From Chloroflexota bacterium (GTDB taxonomy: Bacteria; Chloroflexota; Anaerolineae; B4-G1; SLSP01), in NCBI GenBank assembly GCA_009908585.1, contig JAAAOZ010000289.1, positions 1 through 15,100 on the forward strand: a stretch of DNA of 15,100 bases, in the 5' to 3' direction. The notes under the pieces were generated by a model. The model was given only the letters and a program-made list of their open reading frames with translations. It was not told the origin of the DNA and made no database searches. The position numbers and the translations under genes were made by a program. Below, in pieces: positions 1-6,946 of this stretch (within the stretch, counting starts at the first letter, position 1; each line of letters starts with the position of its first letter).

Positions 1-1
1 G

Positions 2-583
2 AAGGCCGCCGTGGTGGGGGCGTACGGCGCGCAGGTACTGTTGGATTACCCCAGCGCTGTGGTGAAGAATTCCGACCTCCCGGGGCCGGTGGAGGATCTG
101 GCGGCGCTCTTCGCCGCGACGCATCCAGAGATTGTCTACACGCACAACTTGGCCGACAAGCACGACACCCACGTCAGCACGGCGCTGCGCGTGATCGCGG
201 CGCTCCGACGGCTGCCGGCGGCCGCGCGTCCGGCGCGCGTCTACGGCTGCGAGGTGTGGCGCGATTTAGATTGGCTCTTGGATGAGGACAAGATTGCGCT
301 GGATTGCTCGTCCCACGAGCACCTTCAGGCTGCGCTCCTGGGCGTCTTCGATTCGCAGATCAGCGGGGGAAAACGCTATGACCTGGCGGCGGTGGGGCGC
401 CGCCGCGCCCACGCGACCTATTATGCCTCCCATGAAGTCGACGCTGCTACACACATCGTCTACGCGATGAATCTGACGCCCCTAGTGACCGATCCCGACC
501 TGGGGATTCAGGCCTACCTTCAGGCGCATCTGATGCGCTTTGCCGAAGATGTCGCAGATCGCGTGGCAAAATTTCACGGGTGA
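2..583 (+). CDS. PIG-L family (LmbE-like) deacetylase, 5'-truncated by window edge
   Basis: The reading frame is open from the first bases of the window and ends at TGA 581-583, so the true start lies upstream; the GTG at 11 is only an internal valine. The visible part (about 193 residues) contains YTHNLADKHDTHVST, which fits the second metal/substrate motif of PIG-L family N-acetylglucosaminyl-type deacetylases (a His-rich D.H.DH-like segment). It is followed by the YGCEVWRDLDW stretch and a C-terminal helix region typical of LmbE-like enzymes. The N-terminal AHPDDE-type zinc motif would lie outside the window and cannot be checked. The family removes acetyl groups from GlcNAc-linked small molecules (for example in bacillithiol, mycothiol or glycolipid synthesis), but the substrate here is unknown. 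Nothing links it to the signalling genes downstream: a 68-bp repeat-bearing spacer and a promoter separate them. Confidence 0.8.
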   Translation, partial: KAAVVGAYGAQVLLDYPSAVVKNSDLPGPVEDLAALFAATHPEIVYTHNLADKHDTHVSTALRVIAALRRLPAAARPARVYGCEVWRDLDWLLDEDKIALDCSSHEHLQAALLGVFDSQISGGKRYDLAAVGRRRAHATYYASHEVDAATHIVYAMNLTPLVTDPDLGIQAYLQAHLMRFAEDVADRVAKFHG

Positions 584-599
584 TGAAACGACTCTATCG

Positions 600-655
600 C
601 TATCCGCTACATCGTTGATCCGCCGATTCGCCGATCCGCTAATTCGTTGATTTGA
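600..655. repeat. degenerate 8-bp tandem array (seven units)
   Basis: Seven consecutive octamers can be laid out without gaps: CTATCCGC, TACATCGT, TGATCCGC, CGATTCGC, CGATCCGC, TAATTCGT and TGATTTGA, with consensus close to YRATYCGY. A higher-order echo is visible: 602-619 and 634-651 match at 16 of 18 positions, exactly four units apart. The array fills most of the spacer between the PIG-L stop and the kinase promoter, and its last unit supplies part of the TTGACA at 652-657. The role is unknown; it could be a degenerated simple repeat or a set of binding sites. Confidence 0.6.
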
Positions 656-688
656 CAAGTTGCTTTTTCGGCTGATTCCTCGTATAAT
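652..688 (+). promoter_or_regulatory. sigma70-type promoter of the kinase operon
   Basis: A perfect TATAAT lies at 683-688. With the ideal 17-bp spacer the -35 would be TTGCTT at 660-665. A consensus TTGACA at 652-657 is also present, but its 25-bp spacer is too long for standard use. Transcription would start near 695, giving a leader of roughly 100 nt before the kinase GTG at 799. This is the best promoter match in the window. Confidence 0.6.
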
Positions 689-788
689 CAGTTTATCAGA
701 TAGGTTAGAATGTTGAGCAACGTTATCATCTCAAGAGATTGGGGATTAAATCAAAATCTTTGGTGTTGATTCAAAGTCATTTATTGTT

Positions 789-793
789 GGAGG
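789..793 (+). promoter_or_regulatory. Shine-Dalgarno site deciding the kinase start (GTG 799)
   Basis: GGAGG sits 5 nt before GTG 799. The in-frame upstream TTG at 739 has no properly spaced ribosome site, so translation most likely begins at 799. Confidence 0.65.
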
Positions 794-798
794 CACAG

Positions 799-2751
799 GT
801 GTCTGATTCGAAGCAAACTCATTCATCCGCGAGCGCGTCTCAAGCTTCCTCACCTCATTCTCGATCCATGGAAACCCGTCAGGTTGCGCCTAAAAAGAAG
901 AAATCCAAGCCGCCGAGCGAGGGATTGCTCTCCGAAGGCATACAACTCCAGGAGCGCTATAAAATTTTGGGCATCATTGGCATCGGAGGCATGGGCGCCG
1001 TCTATAAGGCGCAGGATCTGCGCTTCCCCGGCGTGATGCGCGTGTGTGCAATCAAGGAGATGATTAACACCGCTACCGATCCTCAAGTCCGCCAGATGAT
1101 CGTGCGCAACTTTGAGCGCGAGGCCAGTATCCTCGCCACGCTAAGCCATCCAGCGATTCCGCAGGTCTATGATTATTTCACAGAAGGATCGCGGAGCTAC
1201 TTGGTGCTGGAGTTTGTCGATGGCAAGGACTTAGAGGCCAAATTGGCGGAGGTCGAGGGATTCTTCGCCGAAGACTTAGTGATCGATTGGGCGGTTCAAC
1301 TCTGTGACGTGCTCTCCTATTTGCACAATCACAAGCCGCGACCCATCATCTTCCGCGATCTGAAGCCCTCCAATATTATGTTGGATGTGCATGATCGCAT
1401 CCGCCTGGTGGACTTCGGCATCGCGAAGTTGTTCCAAAGCGGGGAAAAGGGCACTATGATCGGGACGGAGGGCTATTCCCCGCCGGAGCAATATCGAGGC
1501 ATCGCGGAGCCACGAGGTGATATTTACGCCCTCGGCGCGACCATTCATCATCTGTTGAGTAAGCAGGATCCGCGCCTGGAACCGCCCTTTTCATTCCACG
1601 AGCGCCCAATCCACGATTCCAACCCCACCGTCTCGCGGGATTTGGTTGAGGTGATTAATAAGGCTCTCTCGTATGACATTAACGAGCGATGGGGGTCCGC
1701 CGAGGAGTTCAAGCGCGTGTTGATGAGTTTGCCAAGCGCGCGGGGGTTGAATAGTGGACGGGCGCGAGATACAGGAACCTTCAAAGGCTCCGGTATCGTC
1801 AAGCCGGTGTGGCGGTTCGCCTGCGAGGATGAGATTCGCGGTTCTGTGACGTACAGCGATGGTCGTCTATTCGTCCCGTCTTATGACAGCAATGTCTATG
1901 CGTTAGACGCCGAAGATGGTGAATTCATCTGGAAGTACCCCACCGAGGATGGCGTGGCGTCGAAACCATGGGTTTCGGATGGCATGGTCGTCTTCGGTTC
2001 CATTGATAAGTTGGTGTATGCTGTGGATGTCGATGTGGGCGAGTTATTGTGGACGGCTCCCACGAAGGGGCGGATCTACTCGTCGCCTTATGGTCGCTTT
2101 AGGCACATCTTTATCGGCTCGGATGATCATCGGATTTATGCCATTCATCAGGGCAGCGGGCGCGAGGCATGGACTTATCCCACCGACGGAGAAGTGCGCG
2201 CCCGTCCTTTGATCACCGAGGATGCGATCTTCTTTTCTTGCCAGAGAGGCATCGTCTATTCGCTGAACTTGAACAGTGAACTGCGATGGCGCTTTCGGGC
2301 GCGGCGGGGCATTTTGGCCTCGCCTGTGGTCCATGAAGGATATGTCTTTATTGGCGCAATGGATCGTAACTTCTACGCGCTGGACATCCGCTCCGGATGG
2401 GCTGCTTGGCGGTATCGAGCCGGCGGCGTCATTGCATCCACCGCGGCGGTCTACGATGACCTGGTCTTTTTTGGCACGGCAGATAATTACATCTGTGCCC
2501 TGGATGCGCAGAGTGGGCGGGTCGTTTGGCGCCATGAGACAGAGGATCAGGTGACTGGTTCTCCATCTGTTTATGAAGGGAATGTATATATTGGTGGTGT
2601 AGATGGGGCGCTTTATTGTTTAGAAGCGAAATCTGGGGATTTGCATTGGCAGTATCAGACCGATGGCCCAATTACCGGCGCGCCGGAAATCGTGGATGAT
2701 GTGGTCTACTTTGGCTCCTCGGATCATTACGTCTACGCACTCCCAGCTTAG
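799..2751 (+). CDS. Ser/Thr protein kinase with C-terminal PQQ-type beta-propeller
   Basis: From GTG 799 the protein has 650 residues. Residues 1-45 are a Ser/Lys-rich, probably disordered leader. The Hanks-type kinase domain spans about 53-312: glycine loop GIGGMGAVY (61-69), ATP lysine K86 in CAIK, catalytic loop FRDLKPSN with D187, DFG at 205-207, and GTEGYSPPEQY (222-232) as activation and P+1 loop. The histidine of the usual HRD motif is Phe, but the Arg-Asp pair is kept, so activity is expected. Residues 335-650 hold eight repeats of about 40 residues ending in YALDA..G-like turns and W-containing strands, as in PQQ/BamB-like propellers. No transmembrane helix separates the two halves, so the propeller should be cytoplasmic and may bind a ligand or scaffold substrates. 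The PP2C gene follows after 149 nt. A longer product from TTG 739 is possible but less likely. Confidence 0.93.
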   Translation: MSDSKQTHSSASASQASSPHSRSMETRQVAPKKKKSKPPSEGLLSEGIQLQERYKILGIIGIGGMGAVYKAQDLRFPGVMRVCAIKEMINTATDPQVRQMIVRNFEREASILATLSHPAIPQVYDYFTEGSRSYLVLEFVDGKDLEAKLAEVEGFFAEDLVIDWAVQLCDVLSYLHNHKPRPIIFRDLKPSNIMLDVHDRIRLVDFGIAKLFQSGEKGTMIGTEGYSPPEQYRGIAEPRGDIYALGATIHHLLSKQDPRLEPPFSFHERPIHDSNPTVSRDLVEVINKALSYDINERWGSAEEFKRVLMSLPSARGLNSGRARDTGTFKGSGIVKPVWRFACEDEIRGSVTYSDGRLFVPSYDSNVYALDAEDGEFIWKYPTEDGVASKPWVSDGMVVFGSIDKLVYAVDVDVGELLWTAPTKGRIYSSPYGRFRHIFIGSDDHRIYAIHQGSGREAWTYPTDGEVRARPLITEDAIFFSCQRGIVYSLNLNSELRWRFRARRGILASPVVHEGYVFIGAMDRNFYALDIRSGWAAWRYRAGGVIASTAAVYDDLVFFGTADNYICALDAQSGRVVWRHETEDQVTGSPSVYEGNVYIGGVDGALYCLEAKSGDLHWQYQTDGPITGAPEIVDDVVYFGSSDHYVYALPA

Positions 2752-2754
2752 GCT

Positions 2755-2796
2755 GTTCCAGTCTTGCTTGAAGTTTCGTAGTGAAATGGCTGGAAC
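2755..2796 (+). other. inverted repeat after the kinase gene, not a classic terminator
   Basis: GTTCCAG (2755-2761) and CTGGAAC (2790-2796) are perfect complements. Between them TTTC (2774-2777) can pair with GAAA (2783-2786), giving a two-tier hairpin just after the kinase stop. No T-run follows, so it is more likely an mRNA processing or stability element, or chance, than a terminator. Confidence 0.3.
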
Positions 2797-2900
2797 TCCC
2801 TTAGAAAGCATAGGATGATGATTTTTCCTGGTTATAAATTAGCTCCTTTTGATGAATGGATTGAAGAACGGAGCGAAATCTTTTCAAGGATGGGGGTTGT

Positions 2901-3938
2901 ATGGATGAGTTAAAGTCGTTATTCCGCCAATTGCGCGGGAAGTTTTGGGGAGAAGATGGCCAAGCAGAAGCTCAGATTGACGCAGATTTAGAAGAGGGCT
3001 TAGAGGATGATTTTGGGAATTTGATCGCAACAGTTTCCAAGCCGACTTCCGGTCGTGATGGGGAAGCAGAACATAGGGAAGCAGAACAAGGGAAAGGAAC
3101 GCCTTCTGAGGAGGCAAGGGCCGAGGAGGTTGAAGAAATCTCGGTAAAATCGCTTTGTCCCGGTAAATTTTGTGCGGGATGGATGACGGATGTGGGACGG
3201 GTGCGAGGTCACAACGAGGATGCCATCTTCATCTTTACGGGAGAGCAGGAGGCCGATAATGCTATGCCGCCCTTTGGCGCATTCATCTTGGCCGATGGCA
3301 TGGGGGGACATCAAGGCGGCGAGTTGGCCAGCGCCCTCGCCGTGCGAGAGTCCGCCACTTATTTGATGTCTGAGGTCTATTTGCCGCTACTCTCCGGCGC
3401 GGAGCGCGAGGGAGATCAGCTCTCCCTCACCGAAATTCTGCGCGGGGCGATTGTCAAAGCTAACCGCGTCGTGACGCAATCGCTGCCGGGCAGCGGCAGC
3501 ACGTTGACGTGCGGCGTCGTGGTGGGTGATCGCTTGTTCATCGGCCACGTAGGCGACAGCCGAGCTTATTTGCAGCGGGATGATGAAGCTCCCCAGCTTT
3601 TGACGCACGATCATTCACTCGTGAATCGGCTGCTTGAAATGGGCCAATTGACGGAGGAGGAAGCGGCGGTTCATCCACAGCGCAACGTCCTTTATCGCGC
3701 CATTGGGCAGGGCGGCACCTTGGATGTGGATGTTCAATCATACCCTTTGCAGGAAAGGTCGCGCTTGTTGTTGTGTAGCGATGGTCTGTGGGGACTTTTA
3801 GAGGAGCCGAATCTTTGGGCGCTGATCAAGAACGCGCCCACGCCGCAAGCGGCTTGTCAGGCTTTGGTGGAGAGCGCGAATGAAGCCGGCGGCACGGATA
3901 ATATCTCAGTGATTTTAGTGGAGATTTTGGGAGCGTAG
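2901..3938 (+). CDS. PP2C-family Ser/Thr protein phosphatase
   Basis: 345 residues starting at ATG 2901, with purine-rich AAGGA and GGGGG upstream. Residues 1-85 form an acidic, Gln/Glu-rich, probably disordered leader with a short five-residue repeat. The PP2C (PPM) domain spans about 91-344 with its metal and phosphate motifs intact: RGHNEDA (102-108), DGMGGH (132-137), GDSRAY, SDGLWG and a C-terminal GGTDNIS. It should be an active Mg/Mn-dependent phosphatase that reverses the upstream kinase on shared targets, in the cytoplasm since no membrane segment is visible. It has the length usual for the bacterial PstP/PrpC/PppA domain plus the extra leader. It is followed after a single base by the VWA gene, so the two are almost surely co-transcribed and translationally coupled. 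Confidence 0.95.
   Translation: MDELKSLFRQLRGKFWGEDGQAEAQIDADLEEGLEDDFGNLIATVSKPTSGRDGEAEHREAEQGKGTPSEEARAEEVEEISVKSLCPGKFCAGWMTDVGRVRGHNEDAIFIFTGEQEADNAMPPFGAFILADGMGGHQGGELASALAVRESATYLMSEVYLPLLSGAEREGDQLSLTEILRGAIVKANRVVTQSLPGSGSTLTCGVVVGDRLFIGHVGDSRAYLQRDDEAPQLLTHDHSLVNRLLEMGQLTEEEAAVHPQRNVLYRAIGQGGTLDVDVQSYPLQERSRLLLCSDGLWGLLEEPNLWALIKNAPTPQAACQALVESANEAGGTDNISVILVEILGA
3061..3088 (+). repeat. short coding tandem repeat in the PP2C leader
   Basis: GGGAAGCAGAACA occurs at 3061-3073 and again at 3076-3088 (15-bp period), encoding the EAEHR/EAEQG five-residue repeat of the acidic leader. It is probably slippage in a disordered segment. Confidence 0.6.
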
Positions 3939-3939
3939 G

Positions 3940-5181
3940 ATGGCTGAGGCTGAACACACAGCACCCATTCAGATGGAGGTACAGCTCAATCGAGCAGAGT
4001 TGCCGCTATTAGACTCTGCTCAGATGCTCTATGCGATGCTTGACCTTCGCTCGAAAGAGGCCCTCAATATCTCGCGCCGGCGCCTCAATCTCGCTTTGGT
4101 CATTGATCGCAGCACGTCGATGCGGGGCGCCCGCATTCGCAACGTCAAAATGGCGGCGATGGACCTGTTGGAGACGCTACAGCCAGATGATTGGCTCTCG
4201 ATTGTCTCTTTCAGCGATCGGGCTGAGGTCGTCATCCCGCCGACGCCGGTCAGAGAGCGACGCAGTTTCAGTTCGGCCATCGCTTCTCTCTTGCCGCGTG
4301 GCGGAACGGAGATTTATCAGGGGTTGCTATCGGGATTGACCCAAGTGGAACGTCACGCCTCTCCAGATTACGTCAATCACGTGTTGCTGTTGACCGATGG
4401 GCGGACGTATGGTGATGAGGAACTGGCCTTGCACGCGACGCAGCAAGCGCGCAAGTATGGCATTGGCGTCTCCGCGTTTGGGATTGGAGAGGATTGGAAT
4501 GATGTCTTCCTTGATACGCTAGCCCGAAAGGGCGGCGGCGTTGCTCAATACATCAGCTCTCCCTCTCAGATGCGAGAGGTGTTGCGAGAGGAAATTCAGG
4601 GGTTGAGTAAGGCGGTGGTGAAGTCGATGAGCTTGCGGATTGAGCCATTGGCGGAGGTTCATCTATCGGCGGCTTTTAAAGCGGCGCCTTATATGGAATT
4701 ATTTCCTTGTGATGAGGGCGATAAAACTCAAGAGATCGCCTTGGGAGGTTTGACCGCCGAGGAGCCAATCGTGTTGATACTAGAGTTGGTTGTGGATCCG
4801 CAAGAGAAAGAAAAGAAATTGAAGATGCTGCACCTTCAACTAGAGGCGGAGGATGTGCATTTGCAGCAAGAGATTCAGATACCAATCTCTTTAAGCCCGG
4901 AAGAGAGGGAGCCCCCCGCCCGTTTGTTCAATTTTCTTGAGCGTATTAGCGTGTTTCGCCTTCAGGAAAAAGCTTGGATTGCGCTTGAATCTGGTGATGC
5001 CAAGCAGGCAACGAGTTATTTACAGGCCGCTGCTACGCACTTGTTCGATATGGGGTATAGGGATCTTGCGAAATCCGCTATGTTAGAAGTAGGTCGAATG
5101 GCGAAGGGACGAACGCCGACCGGGCGTGGGCGGAAAAAACTTCGGTATGGAACGCGAAGTTTATCGATCCCTTCGACGTAG
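3940..5181 (+). CDS. VWA-domain protein with intact MIDAS
   Basis: 413 residues from ATG 3940, with GGGAG (3929-3933) as ribosome site inside the end of the PP2C gene. The von Willebrand A domain covers about 45-225. Its metal-ion-dependent adhesion site is complete: DRSTS (56-60), Thr in GGTE (121-124) and LTDG (151-154, with D153). Residues 225-320 look like the all-beta region that commonly follows VWA in YfbK/Ca-activated-channel-like proteins. Residues 325-395 are predicted helical, and the last 20 residues are basic. There is no signal peptide or membrane helix, so it should be cytoplasmic and bind a protein partner through Mg. Stand-alone VWA proteins beside kinase and PP2C genes are usually thought to be scaffolds or substrates in phosphorylation pathways; in type VI secretion the VWA is fused to the kinase PpkA. 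The partner here is unknown. Confidence 0.9.
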   Translation: MAEAEHTAPIQMEVQLNRAELPLLDSAQMLYAMLDLRSKEALNISRRRLNLALVIDRSTSMRGARIRNVKMAAMDLLETLQPDDWLSIVSFSDRAEVVIPPTPVRERRSFSSAIASLLPRGGTEIYQGLLSGLTQVERHASPDYVNHVLLLTDGRTYGDEELALHATQQARKYGIGVSAFGIGEDWNDVFLDTLARKGGGVAQYISSPSQMREVLREEIQGLSKAVVKSMSLRIEPLAEVHLSAAFKAAPYMELFPCDEGDKTQEIALGGLTAEEPIVLILELVVDPQEKEKKLKMLHLQLEAEDVHLQQEIQIPISLSPEEREPPARLFNFLERISVFRLQEKAWIALESGDAKQATSYLQAAATHLFDMGYRDLAKSAMLEVGRMAKGRTPTGRGRKKLRYGTRSLSIPST

Positions 5182-5195
5182 GCCGTTTCGGCCTA
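5179..5195 (+). terminator. perfect hairpin spanning the VWA stop codon; weak or partial terminator
   Basis: TAGGCCG (5179-5185) and CGGCCTA (5189-5195) form a 7-bp stem closed by a TTT loop, beginning on the TAG stop itself. No T-tract follows, so it may attenuate or stabilise the mRNA rather than end it. The FHA gene starts 82 nt after the stop, the longest gap within the 3'-half of the cluster. Confidence 0.4.
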
Positions 5196-5263
5196 TCTAG
5201 GAGCGTGTTAGGTCTTGAACTGCCATTCCATAGTGCGGCCAAAATGAAAAGAGGAGAGAGAGG

Positions 5264-5875
5264 ATGACTTCAAAGAGCAGCCAAGTTATCTGTCCATCAT
5301 GTGGTGCGGAAAATCTGCCGGGGACACTATTTTGTGTCCAATGCGGTACATATTTGCCATCAGGTGGGCCGTTGCGCACCGAGCCGATCCCGGATCAGGA
5401 GGATGAGCAATCGGCGCGTCCACCACGTAAAAAAGAGGGGGACGCACAAGCCAGGGCGATCAGCCTGGAAGTGGATGTGACAAATTCTGGCCGCAAAGTC
5501 TTATTATCGGCGGAGCGGGAGATTTTGGTGGGGCGCCTGGATGCAGCTCACGGTATCTTTCCAGAGTTGGATCTCACGACGGACGGTGGATTGGAGCAGG
5601 GGGTCTCACGGCGTCATGCCCGCATCTACACCCGCGATGGGACGTGCTTTGTCGAGGACTTGGATAGCACGAATGGAACTTTTTTGAACGGTGAGCGTCT
5701 GACACCCTATCTCCCCTATGCGTTTCAGGATGGAGATGAACTGATGTTCGGTACAATGCATATCTCCGTTCGCATCCATAGCGAGAGCGAACGACAAGGC
5801 TCTGCGGTTGCACCATCCGCACCCGATGAAGCTGATGAAGCTGATGAAGCTTCTGAAGAAGAAGCTTTGTCATAA
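5264..5875 (+). CDS. zinc-ribbon and FHA domain protein
   Basis: 203 residues from ATG 5264 after a strong AGGAGAGAGAGG ribosome site. Residues 10-27 form a zinc ribbon (CPSC and CVQC, cysteines 10, 13, 24, 27). After an acidic/basic linker, a forkhead-associated domain spans about 66-170 with the expected GR (start of the fold), VSRRHARI and DSTNGTFLNG signatures, which bind phosphothreonine peptides. The C-terminus is a Glu/Asp/Ala tail encoded by a 9-nt tandem repeat. This is the natural reader of marks set by the kinase and removed by the phosphatase; the zinc ribbon may mediate dimerisation or contact another partner. No membrane segment is seen. Which phosphoprotein it binds cannot be told from sequence. 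Confidence 0.92.
   Translation: MTSKSSQVICPSCGAENLPGTLFCVQCGTYLPSGGPLRTEPIPDQEDEQSARPPRKKEGDAQARAISLEVDVTNSGRKVLLSAEREILVGRLDAAHGIFPELDLTTDGGLEQGVSRRHARIYTRDGTCFVEDLDSTNGTFLNGERLTPYLPYAFQDGDELMFGTMHISVRIHSESERQGSAVAPSAPDEADEADEASEEEALS
5825..5851 (+). repeat. three tandem copies of GATGAAGCT at the FHA gene 3' end
   Basis: GATGAAGCT is repeated exactly at 5825-5833, 5834-5842 and 5843-5851, coding for DEA three times. A perfect 9-nt unit keeps the frame and could change copy number by slippage, altering the length of the acidic tail. Confidence 0.85.
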
Positions 5876-5926
5876 AGGTTGATACGAGCGAACACGAGAA
5901 ATAGGTTTTTTGAGAGAGGAGTTCAA

Positions 5927-6169
5927 ATGGCTTATACGGTCTTGTTGCATATCTTAAACGAGGATGCGGTCGTCGGTGAAATCGATGAGATGCCAGACCC
6001 CTCAGCGCAATTTGTCTTGCTTAGTAGCCCGCGTCTTAGAGATGGGCGAGATGTATCTTATCTGTTGGGGGAAACCAATCGGGTGATTTACCCTTGGAAT
6101 CGGATTCACAGCCTGGAAATTCTTCCGAGTGAGGAGGAAGAAGAGATTGTCACCTTCATCCGTGAGTAG
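5927..6169 (+). CDS. uncharacterised small acidic protein (80 aa)
   Basis: ATG 5927 is chosen because AGGAG (5917-5921) lies 5 nt upstream; a longer in-frame TTG start at 5879 has no such site. The 80-residue product has no signal peptide, membrane helix or cysteine. It alternates hydrophobic beta-like strands (YTVLLHIL, AVVGEID, AQFVLLSS, VSYLLG, RVIYPWNRIHSLEIL) with turns and ends in SEEEEEIVTFIRE, suggesting a small beta-barrel or Sm/SH3-like fold. I do not recognise a named family. Its position between the FHA protein and the response regulator/GTPase pair, and its 23-nt overlap with the response regulator gene, argue that it is a real, co-translated component, perhaps an adaptor. Confidence 0.75.
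   Translation: MAYTVLLHILNEDAVVGEIDEMPDPSAQFVLLSSPRLRDGRDVSYLLGETNRVIYPWNRIHSLEILPSEEEEEIVTFIRE
6132..6140 (+). promoter_or_regulatory. embedded Shine-Dalgarno for the response regulator
   Basis: AGGAGGAAG lies inside the poly-Glu codons of the 80-residue gene. GGAGG (6133-6137) is 9 nt before TTG 6147 in the response regulator frame. This supports TTG 6147 over GTG 6129, which has only a weak GGAA upstream. Confidence 0.45.
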
Positions 6170-6944
6170 CGGCGATGTCCAGGGCATCAGCGACGTCAAC
6201 GAGGAGATCACGGAACATCACCCCCTGGTTTTGGTGGTGGATGATGAGCAACGCATCATCCGTTTTGTCCAAATCAATCTGGAGATGGAAGGTTTTCGGG
6301 TTATTAAGGCTCATGATGGCCTGGAAGCGGTTGGACAAGTGCGGGAGCATTTGCCGGATATCGTGCTATTAGATGTCCAAATGCCGGAGATGGACGGCTT
6401 CGAGACGTTGCGCAAGATCCGCGAGATCACCAACGTGCCGGTGATTATGCTCACGGTCCGCAGTTCTGAGGAGGATAAGGTTCGGGGCTTAGATCTTGGC
6501 GCGGATGATTATGTCACCAAACCCTTCAGTCCTCGGGAGTTGGTCAGTCGCGTGCGGGCCGTTCTGCGGCGCGTCCAGACGCCTAAGCCGGCGGATTCCT
6601 CGATCCTGGAGATTGATGATTACTTGAGCGTGGATTTTAATACGGCTGAAGTTATCGTAGAGGAGGAGCGCATCAAATTGCGCCCCACGGAATTTCGATT
6701 ATTACATCACCTGATCGAAAATGCCGGTTGGACCGTCCCGCACAGTACATTGTTGACGAAAGTTTGGGGATATGAGTATCGTGACGAAATATCCTACCTG
6801 CGTCTGTACATCAATTATCTAAGGAAGAAGATTGAACCGGATTTATCGGAACCTCGTTACATCATCACGGAACGAGGGATGGGTTACCGGTTTATCGATT
6901 TTCAGCATCAGCCAGAGGAAAGAGAGGAACAGGAGGAGGCATAG
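6147..6944 (+). CDS. OmpR/PhoB-type response regulator, orphan
   Basis: About 265 residues if started at TTG 6147; GTG 6129 would add six basic residues. After a 25-residue leader the receiver domain (about 27-142) shows VVDDE with acidic pocket D32-D33, phospho-acceptor D76 in LLDVQMP, T103 in MLT and K125 in TKPF, so it should be phosphorylatable. A linker leads to a winged-helix output domain (about 165-255) with LRPTEFRLLHHL, VWGYEY, the recognition-helix region YINYLRKKIE and the GMGYRF wing. The tail is Glu-rich because its codons carry the ribosome site of the next gene. No histidine kinase gene is visible in the window; input could come from a distant kinase or, less conventionally, from the Ser/Thr kinase of this cluster. 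It is a DNA-binding transcription factor whose targets are unknown. Confidence 0.93.
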   Translation: MSPSSVSSGDVQGISDVNEEITEHHPLVLVVDDEQRIIRFVQINLEMEGFRVIKAHDGLEAVGQVREHLPDIVLLDVQMPEMDGFETLRKIREITNVPVIMLTVRSSEEDKVRGLDLGADDYVTKPFSPRELVSRVRAVLRRVQTPKPADSSILEIDDYLSVDFNTAEVIVEEERIKLRPTEFRLLHHLIENAGWTVPHSTLLTKVWGYEYRDEISYLRLYINYLRKKIEPDLSEPRYIITERGMGYRFIDFQHQPEEREEQEEA

Positions 6945-6946
6945 AC

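Noticed and set aside
600..655. CRISPR array or attachment site
   Set aside because: The 8-bp units have no spacers, are too short, and no cas or integrase genes are near.
2044..2535. 163-codon open frame on the minus strand inside the kinase propeller
   Set aside because: It lies wholly antisense to a strongly supported repeat domain; its composition is explained by the mirrored propeller codons and it has no recognisable domain.
2833..2838. TATAAA as a promoter for the PP2C gene
   Set aside because: No acceptable -35 element is found 15-19 bp upstream.
2815..2913. 32-codon ORF between kinase and PP2C, overlapping the PP2C start
   Set aside because: It has an ATG but no convincing ribosome site, no known relatives that I recognise, and could be chance; a leader-peptide role cannot be supported.
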